A stretch of 64,000 nt of DNA from RYN-230 sp963834705 (GTDB lineage Bacteria; Actinomycetota; Actinomycetes; Streptosporangiales; Streptosporangiaceae), in NCBI GenBank assembly GCA_963834705.1, contig CAWICV010000006.1, forward strand, positions 248,001 to 312,000, written 5' to 3'. Made by a program: the position numbers and the translations under genes. The notes beneath the pieces are model-generated. The model searched no databases, was not told the origin of the DNA, and was given only the letters and a program-made list of their open reading frames with translations. How positions within the stretch are numbered: position 1 is the first letter of the stretch; every line of letters begins with the position of its first letter. Positions 44,418 to 53,354 of this stretch are shown piece by piece.

Positions 44418-45917
44418 CTAGCGTTCGGCGGCCGCCGGGTACTGGCGTTCAGGTGAATAAAGCGGGAGCTGGACGTGGAACATTGCGCCCTGGCCAGGCT
44501 GGCTGTCTACGCCAATCGTGCCGCCGTGCGCGGCGGCCAGCGTGGCCGCGATGGCCAGGCCCAGGCCGGTACCGCCCCGGGAGCGGCTGCGGACGCGGTC
44601 GGTGCGGTAGAACCGCTCGAACACCCGCGACGCCTGCTCCGGTGCCATGCCCGGGCCGTTGTCGGCCACGGTGAGCAGGCCGGAAGGCGGCGAACTGGTC
44701 ACCGTCACGGTGACGGCCGACCCGGCCGGGGTGTGCTGCACGGCGTTGCTGATCAGGTTGTCCACAATCTGGCGCAGCCGGCTGTGGTCGCCCTGGACGA
44801 TGACCGGCTCGGCGGCCCGCACGGTGATCACGTGGTCCCGGTTGACCGGCCCGGCCGCCACCACGGCCTCGACGGCGATGCTGGCCAGGTCAACCGGGCC
44901 GAAGTCCAGCGGGCGGTGCTCGTCGAACTGGGCCAGCAGCAGCAGATCATCCACGAGGCGGCCCATCCGGCCGGCTTCGGCCTGGATGAGGGCCATCGCC
45001 CGGAGCAGCTCAGTGTGGCTGGCCGCCTCGCCCTGCTGCAGGGAGAACTCGGCCAGGCCGCGTACCGAGGTCAGCGGCGTGCGGAGCTCGTGGCTGGCGT
45101 CGGCGACGAACCGCCGCATCCGGTCCTCGGAGTCCACCGCCCGCGCCTCCCCTTCGGCGCGGGCCCGGTACGCCGCCTCGATCCGGCCCAGCATCGTGTT
45201 GAGCGCCCCAGCCAGCCGGCCCACCTCGGTCCGCCGGGACGGATGGCCGATGCGCTGGGACAGGTCGCCGGCCGCGATCGCGGCGGCGCTGCGCTCGATC
45301 CTGGCCAGCGGGGCCAGGCCGACCCGGACCAGCGGGATGCCCAGGATGACCAGCATGACCAGCGCGACGGCCCCGGCCGCGGCGTCGGCGATCTCCAGGC
45401 GGGTGACCGTGCTGTTCAGGCCGTCGAGGCTGTACCCGATGACCACGTGCCGGCCGCCGGGCAGCGCGCGGACTATGACCCGCCAGTCATGCCCCGGCGC
45501 TCCCGCGGCGGTCACGGTGAACGGGCCGGACGAGCCGCGGTCCTGCGCGGCCGACAGTTGCGGCGGGTGGGCCACGTGCACGGAATCCGCGGCCACGTAG
45601 CTGTGCCCATCGGCGCTGACCACCCGCACGTAGAACTGGGTGGGCAGGCCCTGGCCCTGGCCCGCGGGCGGGCGGCCCGGCGGCCGGGGGTGGGCCAGGA
45701 TGTGGCTGGCCACCGACGCGAAGCCACGCAGTTGCGCGTCGCCCCGGTCGAGCAGGTAACCGGACAGCAGCGCGGTGCCCAGCCATCCGGTGACCACCGA
45801 GGTGACGGTGACCAGGATGGCCGCCACGGCCAGCACCCGGACCCGCAGCGGCGCATCGGCCAGCACCGCCCGGACCCGCAGCGGGGCGCTGGCCAGCACC
45901 GCCCGGACCCGTGTCAC
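44418..45917 (-). CDS. Sensor histidine kinase
   Basis: The protein has 499 residues from GTG 45917, overlapping the regulator's stop (GTGA). The first membrane helix (VLAVAAILVTVTSVVTGWL) is preceded by an 11-residue repeat. A sensor loop of about 130 residues and a second helix (AGAVALVMLVILGIPLV) follow. HAMP begins LAPLARIERSAAAIAAGDLS. Catalytic boxes: FVADASHELRTPL, DNLISNAVQHTPAG, DNGPGM, FERFYRTD and GGTGLGLAIA. It forms an operon with the regulator upstream and probably the small lipoprotein downstream. Confidence 0.95.
   Translation of the reverse strand: MTRVRAVLASAPLRVRAVLADAPLRVRVLAVAAILVTVTSVVTGWLGTALLSGYLLDRGDAQLRGFASVASHILAHPRPPGRPPAGQGQGLPTQFYVRVVSADGHSYVAADSVHVAHPPQLSAAQDRGSSGPFTVTAAGAPGHDWRVIVRALPGGRHVVIGYSLDGLNSTVTRLEIADAAAGAVALVMLVILGIPLVRVGLAPLARIERSAAAIAAGDLSQRIGHPSRRTEVGRLAGALNTMLGRIEAAYRARAEGEARAVDSEDRMRRFVADASHELRTPLTSVRGLAEFSLQQGEAASHTELLRAMALIQAEAGRMGRLVDDLLLLAQFDEHRPLDFGPVDLASIAVEAVVAAGPVNRDHVITVRAAEPVIVQGDHSRLRQIVDNLISNAVQHTPAGSAVTVTVTSSPPSGLLTVADNGPGMAPEQASRVFERFYRTDRVRSRSRGGTGLGLAIAATLAAAHGGTIGVDSQPGQGAMFHVQLPLYSPERQYPAAAER
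45838..45911 (-). repeat. 33-bp tandem repeat in the kinase N-terminus
   Basis: Two full units beginning CGGACCCGCAGCGG lie at 45838-45870 and 45871-45903, followed by an 8-base partial unit. They encode the repeated VRAVLA(S/D)APLR segment before the first membrane helix. The repeats differ at five or so positions, so the duplication is not very recent. The last partial unit runs up to the start/stop overlap with the regulator. Confidence 0.85.
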
Positions 45918-46651
45918 GGCGGCGGGATCCGCAGCACGTACCCGACACCGCGGACGGTGTGGATCAGTTTCGGCTCGCCCTGGTCCACCTTGCGCCGCAG
46001 GTAGCTGACGCACGGCTCGACCACGCCCCCGTCGCCGCGGAAGCTGTAGTCCCAGACGTGGTCCAGGATCTGCGCCCGGCTGAGCACCCGCCCGGCGTTG
46101 ATCATGAGGAAGCGCAGCAGCTTGAATTCGGTCGGCGTGAGCGCCACCACCGAGCCGGCCCGCCTGACCTGGTGGCTGTCCTCGTCGAGTTCCAGATCGG
46201 CCACCACCAGCCGGGCCCCGCCGCCGGAAGGTTCCGGCCCGGAGCGGCGCAGCACGGCCCGGATCCGGGCCAGCACCTCATCCAGGCTGAACGGCTTGGT
46301 GACGTAGTCATCCCCGCCGATCGTCAGCCCGGTCACCCGGTCGGCCACGGCCGCGCGGGCGGTGATGAAGATGACCGGCACGCGCGGGCCGCCGGACCGC
46401 AGGGTGCGGACCACCTCGAAGCCGTCCCCGTCGGGCAGCATCACATCCAGCAGGATCAGGTCCGGCCGGCACGCGGCCGCGGCCCGCAGCGCGCCTGCGC
46501 CGCTGCTCGCGGTCATCACGTCGAACCCGGCGAACCGCAGCGACCCGGACAGCAGCTCCAGGATGGTCGGCTCGTCCTCCACCACCAGCAGGCGCGCCTC
46601 GTCACCCGCCGCGGCCAGCGTGCCCGCTTCCGGTCCCTCTGCAGGTCCCAT
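45914..46651 (-). CDS. OmpR-family response regulator
   Basis: The protein has 245 residues from ATG 46651. Receiver: LLVVEDEPTILELLSGSLRF, phosphoacceptor in LILLDVMLPDGDGF, FITARAA and VTKPFSLDE. Output: LTPTEFKLLRFLM, DHVWDYSFRGD and RGVGYVLR. It differs from the paralogue at 20279 in VEPCVSYLRRK, where the other has VESYVSVLRRK. It is translationally coupled to the kinase gene by a GTGA overlap. Confidence 0.95.
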   Translation of the reverse strand: MGPAEGPEAGTLAAAGDEARLLVVEDEPTILELLSGSLRFAGFDVMTASSGAGALRAAAACRPDLILLDVMLPDGDGFEVVRTLRSGGPRVPVIFITARAAVADRVTGLTIGGDDYVTKPFSLDEVLARIRAVLRRSGPEPSGGGARLVVADLELDEDSHQVRRAGSVVALTPTEFKLLRFLMINAGRVLSRAQILDHVWDYSFRGDGGVVEPCVSYLRRKVDQGEPKLIHTVRGVGYVLRIPPP

Positions 46652-46749
46652 GCTCCCGACGATCCCGCAGCAATCTTGTGGTCCGCTGCGCGCGAACCCC
46701 AATCCAGCTGAACGCCAGCTCGTGGCCGGTCGCCCGCTCAGCCGCGCGG

Positions 46750-47119
46750 CCGCTGGCGCTAAGGTCGGCACGCGCTCGCCGTCACCGACATCGCCTGTGT
46801 GCAGAACCTGCTCAACCTGGCGGACCGGCGCGCCCCGCCGGTGCTGGATGAGTGCCACGCCCGTGGCATCGCGTTTGTGCCGTTCTTCCCGCTCGGCTCC
46901 GGCTTCGCCAACCGCAATCCGGTCCTGGCCAGCCCGCCGGTGACCGCTACCGCGGCCCGGCTGGGCTGCACGCCAGCTCAGGTCGCCCTGGCCTGGCTTC
47001 TTGACCTGCGGCCCGAGGCGCTGCTGATCCCCGGCACGTCCTCGATCCGGCACCTCGAGGAGAACATGGCCGTCGCGAACGTCGACCTGGACGCGCAAGC
47101 CCGCGACCTGCTTGGCTGA
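46750..47119 (+). pseudogene. C-terminal part of an aldo/keto reductase
   Basis: The forward strand reads VTDIACVQNLLNLADRR, then GIAFVPFFPLGSGF, TPAQVALAWLLDL and IPGTSSIRHLEENMA. This is the second half of the AKR barrel with the NADP-binding Arg/Ser segment. The first 150 or so residues, including the catalytic Tyr and Lys, are missing; upstream lies the response-regulator start. The frame is clean to its stop at 47119. Confidence 0.8.
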
Positions 47120-47228
47120 CCCGCGCCGCCGCCGGGTCAGCCGGTCCCCGCAGCAGCGACCTCAACGCCGTCCCAGCTCAGGCCGGGCCGGCCGCGTCGC
47201 CGCCCGGACCGGGCGGATCGGCTGGCAT

Positions 47229-47402
47229 TCAACAACCAGGCTGGCCGTGGTTGCCGCAGCAGTTCTGGTGCGTGCGCAGCTTGATCAGGGTGTTGGCCGC
47301 CGCCATCCGCGCCTTGGCCAGGAACGAGGCGTCGCAGGAAGCCCAGTTGGCGAAGAAGGCCGCCCGGCTTGGCTGCGGCTCATGATCATGCCCCTGGCAC
47401 AT
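47229..47402 (-). CDS. Short Cys/His-rich protein of unknown function
   Basis: A 57-residue reading frame runs from ATG 47402 (AGGG upstream) to TGA at 47229. It begins MCQGHDHEPQPSRAAFFANW and ends with THQNCCGNHGQPGC. Five Cys and four or five His cluster at the two ends around a helical middle (AKARMAAANTLIKLR), as in a small metal-binding protein. Third codon positions are almost all G or C, which supports coding. It lies 59 bases after the tautomerase gene on the same strand, beyond a hairpin. I recall similar short frames ending CCGNxGxPGC in actinobacteria, without a named role. Confidence 0.7.
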   Translation of the reverse strand: MCQGHDHEPQPSRAAFFANWASCDASFLAKARMAAANTLIKLRTHQNCCGNHGQPGC

Positions 47403-47438
47403 GACGCAACCCTAACCGCAGGCAGCGGGCACGGCATC

Positions 47439-47461
47439 GCCCGGCCGGTGCCGGGCCGGGC
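47439..47461 (-). terminator. 8-bp hairpin after the tautomerase gene
   Basis: GCCCGGCC (47439-47446) pairs with GGCCGGGC (47454-47461) around a seven-base loop. It adjoins the tautomerase stop on the reverse strand and separates it from the short Cys/His-rich gene. Confidence 0.6.
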
Positions 47462-47899
47462 CTACCGTGGCTCCGCTGGCTGGCCGGCCAGTTCACGGCG
47501 GGCCGCCCCGGCGATGTCGGCGCCGGTGTTGGCGTGCCCGCCGATGCCCCACCCGCCATCGGGGGACTCGGCGATCAGGACCCAGGTCCGCCCGGCGAGC
47601 GAGGCGTCGCGGGCCGCGGCGGCGACGATGTCGGTGAGCTCCCGGACCACGCCGAGCTGCTTGTCCCGGTCCAGCACGCCGGCCGGGGTGAGCACCTGGA
47701 CCCGGACGTAGTTGCTGTCCCCGGCGACGTTGGAGATCGCGTCGGCGGGCAGGTCATGGACGAAGGCGGCGGTATTGTTCTTAAACAGCGCGAGGGGCGG
47801 CACCTGCTCCCAGCGCATGACCGCCGCGGCCAGTTGCTGGGCCAGGTCGTGCTTGCTGGTGAAGGTTCCCTCGGCGGCGTACACATCGATCATCGGCAT
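47462..47899 (-). CDS. Tautomerase-superfamily protein
   Basis: The protein has 145 residues from ATG 47899, behind AGGAGACC. It begins MPMIDVYAAEGTFTSKHDL. The Pro after the initiator Met would be the catalytic amino-terminal Pro-1 of the superfamily. The double beta-alpha-beta layout is seen in the second half (VRVQVLTPAGVLDRDKQLG). Length fits the fused or long subgroup of tautomerases such as the cis-CaaD/MSAD-like group. The substrate is unknown. Confidence 0.75.
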   Translation of the reverse strand: MPMIDVYAAEGTFTSKHDLAQQLAAAVMRWEQVPPLALFKNNTAAFVHDLPADAISNVAGDSNYVRVQVLTPAGVLDRDKQLGVVRELTDIVAAAARDASLAGRTWVLIAESPDGGWGIGGHANTGADIAGAARRELAGQPAEPR

Positions 47900-48058
47900 G
47901 GCGGTCTCCTGTCCTCGGCTGGTGCCATGCTCAGCCACGGCAGGCGGCCCCGGCATCACGTGTGGCACGTGGTCTCGGGCGGCGCGGACGGCTGCGGGGC
48001 TCCGCGACCTGCTCACCGAGGCCGGCTAAGGACGGCGCCGGCGCAGTAGATTTGCCTC

Positions 48059-49662
48059 GTGGAGGGGCTGCTCGGGCGGGACGGAGAGCTGCGGCGGCTC
48101 GATCAGCTGGTGGCCGCCGCCCGCCAGGGGATGAGCGGCGTGCTGGTGCTCCGCGGCGAGCCCGGCGTGGGCAAGACGGCCCTCCTGGACTACGCCCAGG
48201 CGGTGGCCGCGGCGAGCATGCAGGTCATCAGGATCGACTGCGTCGAGAGCGAGATGCAGCTCAGCTTCGCCGCCGTGCACCAGTTGCTCCGCCCCGTCCT
48301 CCCCGCCCTCGACGAGCTGCCCGCGCCACAGCGCACCGCGCTGCGGGTGGCGTTCGGCATGGCGGAAGGCGGTCCACCGGACCGCTTTCTCGCCGGGCTG
48401 GCCGCGCTGGGGCTGCTCACCGGGCAGGCCGCCGGCCGGCCGCTGCTGTGCCTGGTCAACGACGCGCACTGCCTGGACCAGGAATCCGCTGACACGCTCG
48501 GGTTCGTGGCCCGGCGGCTGCACGCCGACCCGATCGCCCTCCTCTTCGCCGTCCGCGAGCCCACGCCGCCCGCGGGCCGCCTGACCGGGCTGCCGGAACT
48601 GCGCCTGGCCGGGCTGGCCACCGGAGATGCCCGCGCCCTGCTCGCCGTGGCGGCCGGCCCCGGACTGCGGCCCCCGGCCGCCGACCGGATCATCGCGGAG
48701 ACCGGCGGCAACCCGCTGGCCCTCATCGAGATCGGCCAGGAACTGGCCGGCGGCGAACTGGACGGCGACCCGTTCCTGCCCGAGCCGCTGCCGCTCGGCC
48801 GCCAGCTCGAACAGCGTTACCTGCGGGAGATCCGGGAACTGCCCGCCGCCACGCAAGCCCTGCTGCTGACGGCGGCCGCGGACCCAACCGGCGATCCCGG
48901 CCTGCTCGCCCAGGCCGGCCAGCAGCTGGGCTTCACCCTGGGACAGGGCTATCAGCTGCGCTTCGCCAGCTACGCGCGCTGCGTCCTGGAGCTCGGCCAG
49001 GGCCGCTACGACTCCGCCTACGCCAGCTTCCCGGCCGGCATCGATGACACCTCACAGGTCAAGTTCGCGCTGCCCGATCTCGCCGAGGCAGCCCAGCGCT
49101 CCGGTCAGCAGAGCGCCACCCAGGCCATCGCCCGCCAGCTCGGCGAGCTGGCCGGGGCCAGCCCCAGCCCAGTCATGCTCGGGTTCGGCGCCAGGGCCCG
49201 CGCGCTCGTCGCTGGCGACCGGGCGGAGGCCGAAGACTCGTACCGGGAGGCCCTGGCTGAGCACGGCCGCTCCCCCGGCCCGGCCCACCTGGCCCGCAGC
49301 CACCTTGTCTACGGCGAGTGGCTCAGGCGGATGCGGCGGCCGCGGGACGCGCGCGCCACCCTCCGCGAGGCCTTCCAGCTGCTGACCGACATCGGTGCGG
49401 ACGGCTTCGCCGAGCGCGCCCGCGGCGAACTGGCCGCCGCCGGGGAGAGCCGGCGGCCAAAGCCGCCGCCCGCCACGGCCGGGACCTGACCCCGCAGGAA
49501 GCCCAGGTGGCCCGGCTCGCCGCCGCGGGCGCCACCAACGCGGAGATCGCCGCCCAGCTCTACCTCAGCCCGAACACCGTCGACTACCACCTCCGCAAGG
49601 TGTTCCGGAAGCTCGGCGTCACCTCCCGCCGCCAGCTGGCCCGCACCCAGCCCGGCCGCTAG
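48059..49662 (+). CDS. LuxR-family regulator with AAA ATPase, shortened and split by one missing base
   Basis: From GTG 48059 the Walker A motif VLRGEPGVGKTALLDYA and the domain typical of large L-regulators (MalT/LAL group) follow to about residue 285. The tail then resumes with a TPR-like part (AEDSYREALAEHGRS). The GerE domain (LTPQEAQVARLAAAGATN, then TVDYHLRKVFRKLGV) is in another frame because of one missing base near 49442-49452. Repair gives 534 residues, some 380 fewer than usual for this family, so an internal deletion is likely near residue 285 (DPGLLAQAGQQLGF). Confidence 0.75.
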
Positions 49663-49821
49663 CGCCGCGGCGGGGCTGGGCTTCGGGCGGGCAGGCGCCG
49701 CGTCCTACCGGCTCGCGGCCGCCGTCGTGGGAGGCCTAGTGTTCCCACCCGCCAGAAAATCGGTCGCTACCGAGGCTCCCGGTCAGGCACCATAGCCAGG
49801 CGGTTACCCGGAGTGAGATCA

Positions 49822-51654
49822 ATGACTACGCCTGAAGATTGTCGCGGCTCACCGGCCCGGAAACGGGCGGTGCTGCTCGCGTTGCGCTACTACGGCCGCC
49901 AGATGGCCCGGCTCTGGCGCTTCACGGTGCCCGCGATGTTGCTGCCGTCGCTGGGAAACACGTGCATCTACTACGTCGCGCCGCTGATTGTCGCTGTGCT
50001 GGTCGGCCGCCTGGCCAGCCACGGGCTGACCGGGATCAGCGCGGCGCTGCCCTATGTGCTGGGCTTCGCAGGCGTGCTGCTTTTCGCCGAGGTCGCGTGG
50101 CGGATCGGCATCCACTGCCTGAACCGCCTCGATGGTCTCGGCATCGAGAACCTCTACGTGATCGGCATGGACGAGCTGCTGGCGAAAGACGCGGCGTTCT
50201 TCCACGACAACTTCGCTGGTTCGCTGACCAAGCGGGTGCTGAGTTTCGCGTCCCGGTTCGAGGATTTCACCGACAATCTGGTGTTCAACATCGTCGGCAG
50301 CCTCGTGCCGCTGCTGTTCGCGGCGGTGGTGCTGTGGCGCTATGACCCGTTGCTCGTCGCCGGGCTCATCGGGCTGATCGTGCTCACCGGTGCTGGTATC
50401 GCACCGCTGATCCGCCGTCGCCAGAGGCTCGTCGACCAGCGTGAGGATGCGATTGCGCGCGTGTCCGGGCACGTCGCCGACAGCCTGATGAACATGGACA
50501 CGATCCGCGCGTTCGCGGCCGAAGACCGGGAGGCCGCCGAGCACCAGTCGCGGGTCGCCGACCAGCGACGGAAGTCGCTGCGCTCGTGGGATTACGGCAA
50601 TCTGCGCATCGACGCGCTCGTCGCGCCGATGTCCGTGCTGACCAACGTGCTGGGTCTGCTGCTTGCGGTCTCCCTGGGGGCAGGCCAGCACGGAATCGCG
50701 GCGATCGTGGTGGCATTCACCTACTACTCCAACGCGACGCGGATCATGTTCGAGTTCAACCAGATCTACCGCCAGCTGGAAAGCTCGCTGACCGAAGCCG
50801 CGCAGTTCACCGAGCTGCTGCATACCCAGCCGACCGTGGTCGACCCGGTCGCTCCCGAGCCGCTCCGGTCGAAGGCGAGCGACGTGCGCTTCGAGCGGGT
50901 GCGGTTCGCGCACGCCGGCGGACAGCCGTTGTTCACCCGCCTGGATCTCGTCGTGCCGACTGGCACCAAACTCGGCCTGGTCGGCCGGTCAGGCGGTGGG
51001 AAGAGCACGCTGACCCGCCTGCTGCTGCGGATGATGGACGTCGACGATGGCCGGATCCTGATCGGCGGGCAGGACATCACTAAGCTGCGCCAGTCGGATC
51101 TGCGCAGCCTGATCGCCTACGTTCCGCAGGACCCGGCGATGTTCCACCGGACGCTGCGCGACAACATCGCGTTCGCACGCCCGCAGGCGACCGATGCCGA
51201 GATCGACCAGGCGGCGCAGGCGGCGCATGTGACCGAGTTCGCCGGCGCCCTGCCGGACGGATTCGACACGCTGGTCGGTGAGCGTGGCGTGAAGCTGTCC
51301 GGCGGGCAGCGGCAGCGAGTCGCGCTGGCCCGGGCGATCCTGCGTGACGCGCCGATCCTGCTGCTCGACGAGGCGACCAGTGCGCTGGACTCGGAAAGCG
51401 AAGTCCTTGTCCAGCGGGCATTGTGGCGGCTCATGGAGGGCCGGACCGCTCTCGTGGTCGCGCACCGGCTGAGTACGGTCGCGCGCATGGACCAGCTGGT
51501 CGTACTCGACCACGGCCAGATCGCCGAAAGGGGCACCCACCAGGAACTGCTCTCTCTGGGCGGGACCTACGCCAGGCTCTGGCAGCACCAGTCCGGCGGC
51601 TTCCTGGACCCGGACAGGACGGCGACGCTCGACGAGCCGAAGCTAAGCGCCTGA
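49822..51654 (+). CDS. ABC exporter, fused permease and ATPase
   Basis: The protein has 610 residues from ATG 49822 with GGAG at 49810-49813. Six membrane helices (residues about 35-320) precede the ATPase. Walker A LVGRSGGGKSTLTRLLL, Q-loop YVPQDPAMF, signature LSGGQRQRVALARA, Walker B ILLLDEATSALD and H-loop VAHRLSTVA are all intact. It is a type IV half-transporter working as a homodimer, unless a partner exists elsewhere. It is one of the genes in this part without indels. The substrate is unknown, often lipids, peptides or drugs. Confidence 0.94.
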   Translation: MTTPEDCRGSPARKRAVLLALRYYGRQMARLWRFTVPAMLLPSLGNTCIYYVAPLIVAVLVGRLASHGLTGISAALPYVLGFAGVLLFAEVAWRIGIHCLNRLDGLGIENLYVIGMDELLAKDAAFFHDNFAGSLTKRVLSFASRFEDFTDNLVFNIVGSLVPLLFAAVVLWRYDPLLVAGLIGLIVLTGAGIAPLIRRRQRLVDQREDAIARVSGHVADSLMNMDTIRAFAAEDREAAEHQSRVADQRRKSLRSWDYGNLRIDALVAPMSVLTNVLGLLLAVSLGAGQHGIAAIVVAFTYYSNATRIMFEFNQIYRQLESSLTEAAQFTELLHTQPTVVDPVAPEPLRSKASDVRFERVRFAHAGGQPLFTRLDLVVPTGTKLGLVGRSGGGKSTLTRLLLRMMDVDDGRILIGGQDITKLRQSDLRSLIAYVPQDPAMFHRTLRDNIAFARPQATDAEIDQAAQAAHVTEFAGALPDGFDTLVGERGVKLSGGQRQRVALARAILRDAPILLLDEATSALDSESEVLVQRALWRLMEGRTALVVAHRLSTVARMDQLVVLDHGQIAERGTHQELLSLGGTYARLWQHQSGGFLDPDRTATLDEPKLSA

Positions 51655-51720
51655 ACCCCCCGCCGGGCGTGCGCGGCTGGGAACCCCGGCCGCCCACGCC
51701 CACTCGGTAGGCTGAACGGC

Positions 51721-52419
51721 ATGTCCGGAGATGGCTGCTCCGCTCTGATCATCGGCGCATCGCGCGGGCTGGGCTACGCGCTGGCCGGTGAGTACCTGGC
51801 CCGGGGCTGGCAGGTCACCGCAACGGTCCGCGGTGCCCGGCGGACCGACCTGCACGACCTGGCCAAGTCCTCAGCCGGACGACTGGTCGTGGAAACCGTC
51901 AACATCACGGTTCCCGAGGAAGTCGCAGCACTCCACGACCGTCTGGCCCAGGCCACATTCGACCTGCTGTTTGTCAGCGCCGGGGTGACCAACGGCCCCG
52001 AAGAGACCGTCGCCGACGTGTCCACCGGCACCTTCGTCCGGCTGATGGTAACCAACGCGCTGAGCCCGATGCGCGTCATTGAGGCGCTGCAGGATCTCGT
52101 CGCCCCGAAGGGCACCATCGCGGTGATGTCCTCCGGCCAGGGCAGTGTCGCCAACAACGACAAGGGCGGCTTCGAGATCTACCGGGCCAGCAAATCCGCG
52201 CTGAACCAGTTGATGCGCAGCTTCGCCGCGCGCCACGCCGGCGACCCGCACACGCTGCTGCTGATGGCGCCAGGCTGGGTGCAGACCGACCTGGGCGGCC
52301 CCGCGGCGCCCCTGACGATCGGCCAGAGCATCCCCGGCGTGGTCGACACGATCGAGGCCCAAGCCGGCCAAGGCGGACTGCAATACCTGGACTACCAGGG
52401 CCGGACCGTCCGCTGGTAG
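51721..52419 (+). CDS. Short-chain dehydrogenase/reductase
   Basis: The protein has 232 residues from ATG 51721. NAD(P) motif ALIIGASRGLGYALAGEYL, active-site Ser in IAVMSSGQGSV and the catalytic YRASK near residue 158 are present. The C-terminus GGLQYLDYQGRTVRW resembles CsgA-type/sniffer SDRs. It follows the ABC exporter on the same strand by 66 bases. A complete classical SDR, unlike the Tyr-less one at 35478. Confidence 0.9.
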   Translation: MSGDGCSALIIGASRGLGYALAGEYLARGWQVTATVRGARRTDLHDLAKSSAGRLVVETVNITVPEEVAALHDRLAQATFDLLFVSAGVTNGPEETVADVSTGTFVRLMVTNALSPMRVIEALQDLVAPKGTIAVMSSGQGSVANNDKGGFEIYRASKSALNQLMRSFAARHAGDPHTLLLMAPGWVQTDLGGPAAPLTIGQSIPGVVDTIEAQAGQGGLQYLDYQGRTVRW

Positions 52420-52488
52420 CGCCCACGCCCCGCCCCGGCGTCACTCCGATTGGATGGTGATCTGCGGGTTTGCGGGTAGCAGCAGGGG

Positions 52489-53354
52489 ATGCAGCGCAGT
52501 GTGGTGATCGGGCGTGCCCGGCGGGGCCGCGCGGGGGTGTGGTGGTCGCGGCTGCCCGCGCCCTTTCTGCCTGCGTCATCCGGGCCGGTCCGGTTCTGGC
52601 AGGACCGCGGCCGGGTTGCCGCCAAATGCGCCCTGGCAGCGATGGCGGCCTGGGCCGTGGCCCATTACGCGGTCGGCCAGCAAGACCCTTATTTCGCTCC
52701 GCTGGCCGCGCTGCTGGGCGTGTCCCCTACGGTGGCCCGGTCGCTGCGCCAGGGCCTGCAGTACGTGGCCGGGTTCGTGCTCGGCGCCGTGCTGTCGATT
52801 CCGGTGGCTCTGCTGCTGGGGCCGTCGATCGCGGGCATCGCAGTGGTCGTGCTGGCCGGGGTGGTGATCGGCAGCTGGCGGCGGCTGGGCGGGCAGAGCA
52901 CGCAGGTTACCGTCACCGCACTGTTCGTGCTGCTGATAGGCGGCTACCAGCCACTGCACTATCTCGCCCCCCGGCTGATCGACGTGAGCATCGGGGTGGC
53001 CATCGGGCTTGCGGTCAACGTCCTGGTGTTCCCGCCGCTGCAGCTGCGCCCAGCCGAGCACGCGGTCCGGCAATGGGGCGATGACTTCGCCGCCGCCCTG
53101 GACGACCTGGCCGGCGCGGCGGCCGGCCAGGATTCCGCGGGGAAGTCCTGGCCGGGGCATGACCGGCAACTCAGCGAGGCGGCGGAGCAGGCTCGCGCCG
53201 CCGCGCGGAACGCGCGGGAAAGCCTGCGGTGGAACCCGCGGGCCAAAGTCGAGCGGGCAGTGCCGCGGCCCGACGGCGCTGTGCTCGACTCCCTGGAGGA
53301 GCTGACCGCCCGGACCCGGGCCATTGCCCGGGTCCTGCTGGACGCGGCCGGCTG
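52489..53354 (+). pseudogene. FUSC-family (aromatic acid exporter type) membrane protein, truncated by an IS remnant
   Basis: From ATG 52489 the frame has about six membrane helices in two groups (AKCALAAMAAWAVAHYAVG, FVLGAVLSIPVALLLG, VTALFVLLIGG). The typical YFAPLAALLGVSPTVARSLRQ and a cytoplasmic helical part (ARAAARNARESLRWNP) follow. The match to the family stops at about 53354 (RVLLDAAG). Beyond that, the forward frame reads only the antisense of transposase sequence. The normal C-terminal region is lost. The truncation probably came with the IS21-type insertion. Confidence 0.75.
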
